Shown piece by piece: positions 1-5,299 of a stretch of 11,477 nt of DNA; the stretch's first letter is position 1; each line of letters opens with the position of its first letter. This DNA is from Acidaminococcus sp. CAG:917. Lineage in GTDB: Bacteria; Bacillota; Clostridia; Christensenellales; CAG-917. The notes below the pieces were generated by a model, which worked only from the letters and a program-made list of their open reading frames with translations, was not told the origin of the DNA and did not search any database. The stretch is taken from positions 15,998-27,474 of the forward strand of contig FR901010.1 of assembly GCA_000437555.1 (NCBI GenBank), in the 5' to 3' direction. The position numbers and the translations under genes were made by a program.

Positions 1-108
1 GTCGGGAACAGAGCAACCTAAAAAGTCTCCTATATCAGGCACGAGTTTTGAGAGAAAGCTCTTATATTTTTCCGATGATACGGCTTTTAATTTCTCAAGT
101 ATTTCCAC
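1..108 (-). CDS. DNA alkylation repair protein, AlkD-like (N-terminal fragment)
   Basis: This is the first 36 codons of a gene that runs off the left edge. The start is a GTG (106-108) preceded by an AGGGGA Shine-Dalgarno sequence about 8 nt upstream; no ATG is available nearby. The peptide contains EKYKSFLSKLVPDIGDFLG followed by a Val-Pro-Asp. This resembles the start of AlkD-type DNA alkylation repair enzymes, where a KY..F..KL.P segment precedes a conserved G-V-x-x-P motif. Those proteins are HEAT-repeat DNA glycosylases that remove bulky cationic alkylated bases. The match rests on a short stretch and the catalytic region is outside the window. The gene lies downstream of the pnp terminator with its own predicted promoter, so it is probably a separate transcription unit. 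Confidence 0.6.
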   Translation of the reverse strand, partial: MEILEKLKAVSSEKYKSFLSKLVPDIGDFLGCSVPD

Positions 109-152
109 GGTATAATCCCCTGATTTAATAAATTGTTTTATTTAATTTTTTT

Positions 153-164
153 GCAAACCTTTGC
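153..164. repeat. Small palindrome in the leader of the AlkD-like gene
   Basis: GCAAA-CC-TTTGC is a perfect 5-bp inverted repeat with a 2-bp centre. It lies about 10-20 nt downstream of the predicted transcription start of the AlkD-like gene. Its position would suit an operator, but a repeat this short occurs by chance in AT-rich DNA. Confidence 0.25.
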
Positions 165-180
165 ATCTTGTGTCAGTATT

Positions 181-209
181 AGAATAACTTATCAAGAGAT
201 TAAAATCAA
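181..209 (-). promoter_or_regulatory. Predicted SigA promoter of the AlkD-like gene
   Basis: On the minus strand TTGATT (204-209) is separated by 17 bp from TATTCT (181-186). Each hexamer matches 4 of 6 consensus positions. It lies between the pnp terminator and the GTG start, giving a leader of roughly 65 nt. The surroundings are AT-rich, so chance matches are likely. Confidence 0.35.
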
Positions 210-260
210 TAAAAAAACAATTTTACTCTGCAACAAAATTTCAGTTAATATTTTCGGCAT

Positions 261-290
261 AAAAAAAACGACGCTTAGCGTCGTTTTTAT
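261..290 (-). terminator. Rho-independent terminator after pnp
   Basis: ACGACGC and GCGTCGT flank a TTA loop (stem 268-274 with 278-284), and A/T tracts on both sides extend the stem. On the minus strand the hairpin is followed by a run of eight T. It lies about 20 nt after the pnp stop codon. The opposite strand also has a T-rich tail, so it could terminate in both directions. Confidence 0.85.
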
Positions 291-309
291 TTTTTTAAGG
301 TTGCTTGAA

Positions 310-2433
310 TTAGTTTTCGCTGTTCTTTTTCAATACTTTTTGAAGCTTAAGGTCAACTCTTCCTTTATCGTCTATTTTGATAATCTTGACAGCTACCTCA
401 TCGCCTACGTTAACAACGTCGGTGACCTTCTCGACTCTGTTTTTAGAAAGTTTTGAAATGTGAATCATGCCGTCTTTACCGGGGGCAAGCGACACAGACG
501 CGCCGAATTGTCCCTTTTCGTTTTCCATAATCTTGACGACCTTTCCGCTGAGTTCCTCACCCACTTCAAAGTCACGGCAGATATTTTCGATAATAACTCT
601 TGCCTTTTCAATTGAATCGGTATCCGCCGCTGCGATAAAGATTTGTCCGTCGTCGCTGATATCGATTTTGACGCCGGTTTCTTCAATAATCTTATTGATT
701 GTCTTTCCGCCGCTTCCGATAACTTCTCTGATTTTATCGGGGTCGATGTTAAACGAAACAATCTTGGGTGCATACTTACTGAGCTGAGGTCTTGGAGCCG
801 CCAAAACTTCTTTCATTTTATCGAGGATGAAAAGACGTCCCTGTCTTGCCTGCTCTAAAGCCTTGGTCAGAATTTGTTCGTCTATGCCCTTGATTTTGAT
901 ATCCATCTGAATGGCGGTGATTCCTTCACTCGTTCCTGCGACTTTAAAGTCCATATCGCCGAGGAAGTCCTCTAAGCCCTGAATATCGCTAAGTACGGCG
1001 ACCTTGTTTTCTGCTTCGTTCTTGATAAGTCCCATGGCTATACCGGCTACCGGAGCTTTTATGGGAACGCCTGCGTCCATAAGAGCCAAGGTGCTTCCGC
1101 AAACGGATGCCTGCGAGGTGCTACCGTTTGACGACAAGATGTCAGACACCGTTCTGATTGCGTAAGGGAATTCTTCCTCCGACGGCAATACGGGTTCAAG
1201 CGAACGCTCTGCCAAAGCTCCGTGGCCTATCTCACGGCGACCGGGAGTTTTAAGCGGTTTTGCCTCGCCTGTCGAATAACCGGGCATATTGTATTGGTGC
1301 ATATATCTCTTGTAATAATCGTCGTCAAGTCCTTCGAGTTTCTGCACTTCGCTTATCGTTCCGAGAGTGCAAGTCGTCAAAGCCTGAGTTTGACCTCTTG
1401 TAAACACAGCACTTCCGTGAACGCGCGGAAGCATACCCACTTCGCACCAGATAGGACGAATCTCGGTAAGCTGTCTTCCGTCGGGACGAACGCCGTCGTT
1501 TAAAATCTTAGCACGGACTTTCTCTTTCTTGAGGTAATAGAGCGAGTCCATAATGAATTTCGTCTTCTTTTCGACGTCGTTGAAATCGTCTGCAAAGTGA
1601 TTCAAAACGTCTTCGTTTAAAGCCTCTTCTCTTGCCTCTCTCTCGTAACGTTCGAAAGCCTCGAGAACGTAGTCCATCTTTTTGTCTGCGTATTTGCGAA
1701 CTGCACTGTCAATTTCTTCGGGAATTTTTTCAAGCTCGATCTGAGCCTTCGGCTTTCCGATTTCCGCCTGAATGGATTCAATAAAGGCAACAATCTTTTT
1801 GATTTCCTCATGACCGAACATAATGGCACCGAGCATTTCCTGTTCGGTGATGACGCTTGCGCCTGCCTCAACCATCATAATGGCGTCCTTTGTTCCCGAC
1901 AAAGAAAGGTGCAATCTCGATTTTTCTCTCTGTTCGCTGTCGGGGTTGATGACGTATTTGCCGTCCACCAAACCGACTACGACGGAACCGGTAGGTCCTG
2001 CAAAAGGAATATCGGAAATTGAAAGAGCGATAGAAGAGCCCACCATACCCCACACTTCGGGCGGAATGTTGGTATCGACGCTGAGCACCGTTGCAATGAC
2101 GGTAACGTCGTTATAGAAGCCCTTCGGGAAGAGCGGACGGATAGGACGGTCGATAAGTCTTGAAGTTAAAATAGCCTTATCGGACGGTCTGCCCTCTCTC
2201 TTTTTGAATCCGCCGGGGATTTTGCCGACGGCATACATCTTTTCTTCGAAATCCACACCGAGCGGAAAATAATCCATTCCCTCTCTCGGAGTCTTTGACA
2301 TAGTTGCGTTCACCATAACAGCGGTGTCGCCGCAACGAACGATACAAGAGCCGTTAGCCTGCGAGCAATAAGCTCCCGTTTCGACAATAATTTCTTTCCC
2401 GCCTATTGTCGTTTTAAAAATTTCTTTTTTCAT
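310..2433 (-). CDS. pnp: Polyribonucleotide nucleotidyltransferase (PNPase)
   Basis: PNPase degrades RNA 3' to 5' using phosphate and releases nucleoside diphosphates; it works as a trimer in mRNA turnover. The 707 residues match the usual length. A first RNase PH domain (about 1-140) has the RNA-binding loop GGFKKREGRPS (74-84). A helical linker follows (about 145-310). A second RNase PH core (about 315-545) carries SNGSTSQASVCG for phosphate binding (435-446) and the catalytic Asp489, Asp495 and Lys497. A KH domain (about 555-618) has the GSGG loop (573-576), and an S1 domain fills about 625-697. The S1 domain is odd: its first turn is lengthened and the usual FGAFV reads FGASV. The ATG is supported by GAAAGGAG 6 nt upstream. 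The gene has its own promoter and terminator, separate from rpsO. Confidence 0.98.
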   Translation of the reverse strand: MKKEIFKTTIGGKEIIVETGAYCSQANGSCIVRCGDTAVMVNATMSKTPREGMDYFPLGVDFEEKMYAVGKIPGGFKKREGRPSDKAILTSRLIDRPIRPLFPKGFYNDVTVIATVLSVDTNIPPEVWGMVGSSIALSISDIPFAGPTGSVVVGLVDGKYVINPDSEQREKSRLHLSLSGTKDAIMMVEAGASVITEQEMLGAIMFGHEEIKKIVAFIESIQAEIGKPKAQIELEKIPEEIDSAVRKYADKKMDYVLEAFERYEREAREEALNEDVLNHFADDFNDVEKKTKFIMDSLYYLKKEKVRAKILNDGVRPDGRQLTEIRPIWCEVGMLPRVHGSAVFTRGQTQALTTCTLGTISEVQKLEGLDDDYYKRYMHQYNMPGYSTGEAKPLKTPGRREIGHGALAERSLEPVLPSEEEFPYAIRTVSDILSSNGSTSQASVCGSTLALMDAGVPIKAPVAGIAMGLIKNEAENKVAVLSDIQGLEDFLGDMDFKVAGTSEGITAIQMDIKIKGIDEQILTKALEQARQGRLFILDKMKEVLAAPRPQLSKYAPKIVSFNIDPDKIREVIGSGGKTINKIIEETGVKIDISDDGQIFIAAADTDSIEKARVIIENICRDFEVGEELSGKVVKIMENEKGQFGASVSLAPGKDGMIHISKLSKNRVEKVTDVVNVGDEVAVKIIKIDDKGRVDLKLQKVLKKNSEN

Positions 2434-2456
2434 ATTATCTCCTTTCTGGTTATCTC

Positions 2457-2485
2457 ATCATAACCTATTTATTGGCAAACGTAAA
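2457..2485 (-). promoter_or_regulatory. Predicted promoter of pnp
   Basis: TTTACG (2480-2485) and TATGAT (2457-2462, 5 of 6 matches) are separated by 17 bp on the minus strand. The element lies just after the rpsO terminator and gives a leader of only about 17 nt containing the pnp Shine-Dalgarno sequence. The -35 box sits within a small palindrome, GTAAAGTTTAC (2481-2491). Confidence 0.6.
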
Positions 2486-2493
2486 GTTTACCT

Positions 2494-2521
2494 AAAAAAC
2501 GGGGGCAAAAGCCCCCTGTTT
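2494..2521 (-). terminator. Rho-independent terminator between rpsO and pnp
   Basis: GGGGGC and GCCCCC pair around a 4-nt loop (2501-2506 with 2511-2516). On the minus strand a run of six T follows. It begins directly at the rpsO stop codon. Because rpsO and pnp are commonly adjacent and co-transcribed, this hairpin probably stops or reduces read-through into pnp. Confidence 0.9.
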
Positions 2522-2785
2522 TTACTTTCTGAGTCCGAGTTCGTTAATTAAATTTCTGTATCTTTCGATATCGGTTTTCTTGAGATACTCGAGCATACTT
2601 CTTCTCTGACCTACCATCATAAGCAAACCTCTGCGGCTGTGATGGTCTTTCTTGTGGACTTTAAGGTGCTCGGTAAGCTCTGCAATGCGCTCTGTAAGCA
2701 AAGCGATTTGAACTTCGGGTGAACCGGTGTCGCCTTCACTGCGACCGAATTTTGCAATGATTTCCTGTTTTCTCGTTTTATCCAT
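2522..2785 (-). CDS. rpsO: 30S ribosomal protein S15
   Basis: S15 binds the central domain of 16S rRNA early in 30S assembly and contributes to an intersubunit bridge. The 87 residues fit the family (about 89). The signature features are present: GDTGSPEVQ (18-26), the helix ending in HKKDHHSRRGLL (44-55) that contacts the rRNA three-way junction, and the C-terminal GQRRSMLEYLKK (59-70). The ATG follows a strong GGAGGAG Shine-Dalgarno sequence. The gene has a near-consensus promoter and a structured leader of about 80 nt, and it ends in a strong terminator, so it is probably transcribed alone or nearly so. S15 represses its own mRNA in several bacteria by binding structured leaders, and the leader here is consistent with that. 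Confidence 0.98.
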   Translation of the reverse strand: MDKTRKQEIIAKFGRSEGDTGSPEVQIALLTERIAELTEHLKVHKKDHHSRRGLLMMVGQRRSMLEYLKKTDIERYRNLINELGLRK

Positions 2786-2865
2786 TTTTTACTCCTCCTG
2801 TGGATAAATAATTCGCTGCAATCAAAGAGTAACCTCGGAGATTTGGATACACTTTGAAAGAGTAC
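2786..2865 (-). promoter_or_regulatory. rpsO leader with imperfect hairpin, candidate S15 autoregulatory element
   Basis: The predicted leader starts near 2865. It contains an imperfect inverted repeat at 2822-2857. In RNA order TCAAAG, GTA and CC pair with GG, TAC and CTTTGA, giving 6+3+2 bp separated by two symmetric U-U mismatches. The 10-nt loop includes UCUCC, which could pair with GGAGG in the Shine-Dalgarno sequence of rpsO and form an H-type pseudoknot that blocks translation. Autoregulation by S15 through leader structure is known in other bacteria. That this particular fold does so is inferred. Confidence 0.5.
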
Positions 2866-2871
2866 GCTTTG

Positions 2872-2900
2872 ATTTTATCATAATAAAAAATAAATGTAAA
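2872..2900 (-). promoter_or_regulatory. Predicted strong SigA promoter of rpsO
   Basis: TTTACA (2895-2900) and TAAAAT (2872-2877) each match 5 of 6 consensus bases, with a 17-bp spacer. A TG one base before the -10 box makes it an extended -10. Very AT-rich DNA upstream could act as an UP element. This is the best promoter in the window, as expected for a ribosomal protein gene. Confidence 0.8.
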
Positions 2901-2916
2901 CTAAAAATATAGTTTA
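2897..2916. repeat. AT-rich inverted repeat overlapping the rpsO -35 box
   Basis: TAAACTA and TAGTTTA form a perfect 7-bp inverted repeat with a 6-bp spacer. It overlaps the -35 hexamer of rpsO. It could be an operator or merely part of an AT-rich upstream element; the sequence alone does not decide. Confidence 0.3.
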
Positions 2917-2947
2917 TTTTGTCGTTTTTGAATTTATTTTAAACACT

Positions 2948-2976
2948 CGGGCAAGCCATATTTTATCTGACGCCCG
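2948..2976 (-). terminator. Weak possible terminator after hemZ
   Basis: CGGGC and GCCCG (2948-2952 with 2972-2976) can pair across a 19-nt loop immediately after the hemZ stop codon. The following minus-strand bases are only moderately T-rich, so this is a poor intrinsic terminator. No better candidate lies between hemZ and the rpsO promoter. Confidence 0.25.
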
Positions 2977-4401
2977 TTAGTCGGATTTGTTTTCGCTGTC
3001 TTTTTCCCAAAACTCTTTTTGTTTTGAAAGCATTTCCTCGAAACGCTTGACGTAATCGGCAGGTTCTTTGCAATTTGCCTGTCTTTCAATGAGATTTATT
3101 CGGGGCGAAAATTTCTTGGAAATCGCTCCCGCTCCGCACGCTAACACGGAAGTATCTTCTTCCATAACGTCGATATTGTAAAGGCAATACTTTTTCGGTT
3201 TTGAATATCCCACGTTTTCAAGGTTGCCCGCCATATACTTTTGCCTGTACATATAATAAGGCTGATATCCTTTTGCGGTGAGCGTATAGTAGGCATAATC
3301 CACCATTTTTTTCGCTTCCTCGAAGTTTTGATTGAAAAATCCTTCTTCTTTGAGCTTTGAGCCGTTTTTAAGACAAAGGGTATGAACGGTGATATTTTCC
3401 GGCGAAAGTTCGATTGCCTTGTCCACGCTGTATTTAAAGTCGTCAAACGTCTCTCCGGGCAACATGGCAATCAAATCCATATTGACGTCAAACTTTTTCC
3501 TGACGAGTCCGTAAGCGTTTATGACGTCTTCGACCTTATGTGTCCTGCCTATCTTATCGAGCGTCTTTTGATTGAAGCTCTGCGGATTAACCGATAATCT
3601 CGTGACCTTTGCCCTTCTCAAAATCTTGACGGTTTCTTTCGTGATGGTATCGGGTCTGCCCGCCTCTACGGTGAATTCCTTCTGCCCGAATTTAAGACAA
3701 GCCAACACCGCCTTAAGTTCCCCTATTTTAAGAGATGTGGGCGTTCCTCCGCCAACATATACCGCTCTGACAGAATACTTTTTGTCTTTGATTATTTTTT
3801 TTATCTGTGAAATTTCTCTCTTTAAACAATCGATATAAGGTCCGACAACGCTCTGCTGTTTGCCTATGACGGTGGAAACAAAACTGCAATAGGCGCACCT
3901 TGACGGACAGAAAGGAATGTTGACAAACACGTCCACCACAGTTTCGGGTTTTGTGTTTTTATAAGGAATCTGATTTACCACACAGCTTTGAACGAGTTTT
4001 ACTTTGTCGCCGTGCACCGAAAATTCTTTTTCGAAAATCTCTTTGGCGTTTACGCCGAGTTCGGCAAAATATTTTGTGGGTCTTATTCCCGTAAGACAGC
4101 CGTATGGCAGGTTTGTGTTTGAAAGGAAAGACATACACCTGTATAGTGCGACCTTAAGGTGTCTTTTTACCGACCTTTTGTATGCCATATCGCTCGAGGA
4201 GTCAACCTTGAAAGTATATACCTTTTTAAACTTATCGAAAACGTCGCTCGTTATGACAACCTTGAGTTCACCGCCCTCGACGCTCGCATTTAAATCGAGG
4301 TGATTTTCGTCGCCTGCGACCACGCTCGGATAAAAAGCCCTGAAAAGCTCTTGCAAATCGAAATCGAAATTCGGTTGGTTGTGCGTAAATTTTAAAAGCA
4401 T
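2977..4401 (-). CDS. hemZ: HemZ-like radical SAM protein (coproporphyrinogen dehydrogenase family)
   Basis: The radical SAM cluster motif CxxxCxxC is seen as Cys165, Cys169 and Cys172 within IPFCPSRCAYCSF. GGGTP (217-221) contributes to SAM binding. The NPQS segment (272-275) and YYMYRQKYMAGNLENVGYS (382-400) are characteristic of HemZ rather than HemN or HemW. The N-terminal 150 residues form a separate domain, as in HemZ. Family members are annotated as oxygen-independent coproporphyrinogen III dehydrogenases, which decarboxylate and oxidise two propionate side chains anaerobically. The exact reaction in Clostridia is less certain, and no other heme gene is in the window. The length of 474 aa is normal. 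The ATG has GGAG 5 nt upstream. In Clostridia this gene often follows rel and a metallo-hydrolase, as here, although a predicted promoter in the 287-bp gap suggests separate expression. Confidence 0.92.
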   Translation of the reverse strand: MLLKFTHNQPNFDFDLQELFRAFYPSVVAGDENHLDLNASVEGGELKVVITSDVFDKFKKVYTFKVDSSSDMAYKRSVKRHLKVALYRCMSFLSNTNLPYGCLTGIRPTKYFAELGVNAKEIFEKEFSVHGDKVKLVQSCVVNQIPYKNTKPETVVDVFVNIPFCPSRCAYCSFVSTVIGKQQSVVGPYIDCLKREISQIKKIIKDKKYSVRAVYVGGGTPTSLKIGELKAVLACLKFGQKEFTVEAGRPDTITKETVKILRRAKVTRLSVNPQSFNQKTLDKIGRTHKVEDVINAYGLVRKKFDVNMDLIAMLPGETFDDFKYSVDKAIELSPENITVHTLCLKNGSKLKEEGFFNQNFEEAKKMVDYAYYTLTAKGYQPYYMYRQKYMAGNLENVGYSKPKKYCLYNIDVMEEDTSVLACGAGAISKKFSPRINLIERQANCKEPADYVKRFEEMLSKQKEFWEKDSENKSD

Positions 4402-4465
4402 ACTGTCTCCGTTTGTATAAGGTTAAGCAGTTTATTTAAGCAACGTTTAAACGGCTCACTTCAAA

Positions 4466-4493
4466 TTTTGCATAAATATGCAATTATGCAAAA
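4466..4493. repeat. Inverted repeat with three TTGCATA half-sites upstream of hemZ
   Basis: TTTTGCATAA (4466-4475) and TTATGCAAAA (4484-4493) are a perfect 10-bp inverted repeat with an 8-bp spacer. The spacer holds a third copy, TATGCAA, so the first arm can also pair with it (7 bp, 2-bp spacer). It lies 65-92 bp upstream of the hemZ ATG. It could be a multi-site operator or a switchable RNA hairpin. It does not match any operator I can name with confidence. Confidence 0.5.
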
Positions 4494-4538
4494 AGCTGTC
4501 CGTATGGGCATAATTGTCGGCACGGAACAAAAAATAAA

Positions 4539-4580
4539 ATGACGAAAAATATAACAATTAAAAAGCTATTTAATCGTCAT
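4539..4580 (-). terminator. Terminator-like hairpin near the hemZ transcription start
   Basis: ATGACGA (4574-4580 read on the minus strand) pairs with TCGTCAT (4539-4545), with an inner AT-rich hairpin. The minus strand then reads TTTATTTTTT. It could end transcripts from the upstream operon, or attenuate transcripts from the predicted hemZ promoter just upstream of it. The stem has only three G-C pairs, so it is weak. Confidence 0.35.
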
Positions 4581-4585
4581 AGATA

Positions 4586-4614
4586 ATTATACTAAAAAAA
4601 TTTAATTAAATCAA
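4586..4614 (-). promoter_or_regulatory. Predicted SigA promoter of hemZ
   Basis: TTGATT (4609-4614) and a perfect TATAAT (4586-4591) are separated by 17 bp on the minus strand. This gives a leader of about 178 nt. The 287-bp gap between the metallo-hydrolase gene and hemZ (4402-4688) contains this promoter, the two repeats described separately and no open reading frame I would call a gene. Confidence 0.55.
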
Positions 4615-4688
4615 TGAAAATTTTAATAAATAAAACGCTATCCTTTAAACGAATAAAATTAAAAATTGCCCGTAAAAACGAAATTGTT

Positions 4689-5297
4689 TTATTCAAAATT
4701 TATAGGGTTCGTTCTTTTTTCCTCCTCCAAAGTGGAAGCTTCACCGTGACCGGGATATAATTTATAATCTCCCTTTAGGGCAAAAATCTTTTGGGCGGAA
4801 TTTTTAAGTTCTTTTAAATCACCGTCGTAAAAATCGTATCTGCCGTAAGAGCCGCAAAACAGAGTATCTCCGCAAAAAACAGCGTCGTCTATTACATAAC
4901 AAACGCTGCCCTTACTGTGTCCCGGCGTATGAATAACTTTAATTTCTTTACCGATAAAATGCAAAATTTCACCGTCAGTTACGTATTCGTCCGCCTTAAA
5001 AGCGTTGAGCTTTACGCCCGCAAAAGCCGCCATGCCTTTATATGTATAGAGTTTATCGGCGTCCGCTTCATGAACGTAAATCTTTATTCCCTTCTGTTGC
5101 AACTCGGCGCAGCCGTTTGCGTGGTCGAAATGTCCGTGAGTGAGCAAAACCGCCTCTATGGAAATCCCCTCTTTTAAAGCGTAAAGATACAAGTCCTCGC
5201 CGTCGCTGCCAACGTCGATGAATATTCCTCTGCCGTTCTCGCTCACGAGGTAAGTGTTCGTGCCTATCGGGGAAGTGATAAAACTTTCTATTTTCAC
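4689..5297 (-). CDS. MBL-fold metallo-hydrolase, glyoxalase II-like
   Basis: This is a metallo-beta-lactamase-fold hydrolase of the GloB-like group. The dinuclear metal site is complete: His54, His56, Asp58 and His59 in THGHFDH, His127 in HTPGHS, Asp144 in CGDTLF and His184 in YPGHGE. The 202-residue length fits the short bacterial glyoxalase-II-like family. Characterised relatives hydrolyse thioesters such as S-lactoylglutathione, but the substrate here cannot be read from the sequence. It begins with GTG, 2 nt after the rel stop codon. Its AAGGAGG Shine-Dalgarno sequence (5303-5309) overlaps the last two arginine codons of rel, so it is probably translationally coupled. The same neighbour is common after rel in Clostridia. 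Confidence 0.9.
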   Translation of the reverse strand: MKIESFITSPIGTNTYLVSENGRGIFIDVGSDGEDLYLYALKEGISIEAVLLTHGHFDHANGCAELQQKGIKIYVHEADADKLYTYKGMAAFAGVKLNAFKADEYVTDGEILHFIGKEIKVIHTPGHSKGSVCYVIDDAVFCGDTLFCGSYGRYDFYDGDLKELKNSAQKIFALKGDYKLYPGHGEASTLEEEKRTNPINFE

Positions 5298-5299
5298 TA

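Noticed and set aside
133..456. Plus-strand open frame of 107 codons
   Set aside because: It runs through the pnp terminator and the antisense of pnp, is rich in runs of hydrophobic residues from AT-rich DNA and has no convincing ribosome binding site.
4423..4442. Direct repeat TTAAGCA twice upstream of hemZ
   Set aside because: Two 7-bp copies 13 bp apart in AT-rich DNA are too little to support a function.
4444..4453. Perfect 10-bp palindrome CGTTTAAACG upstream of hemZ
   Set aside because: It is short, stands alone and is not linked to a promoter element, so chance in AT-rich DNA is the simplest explanation.
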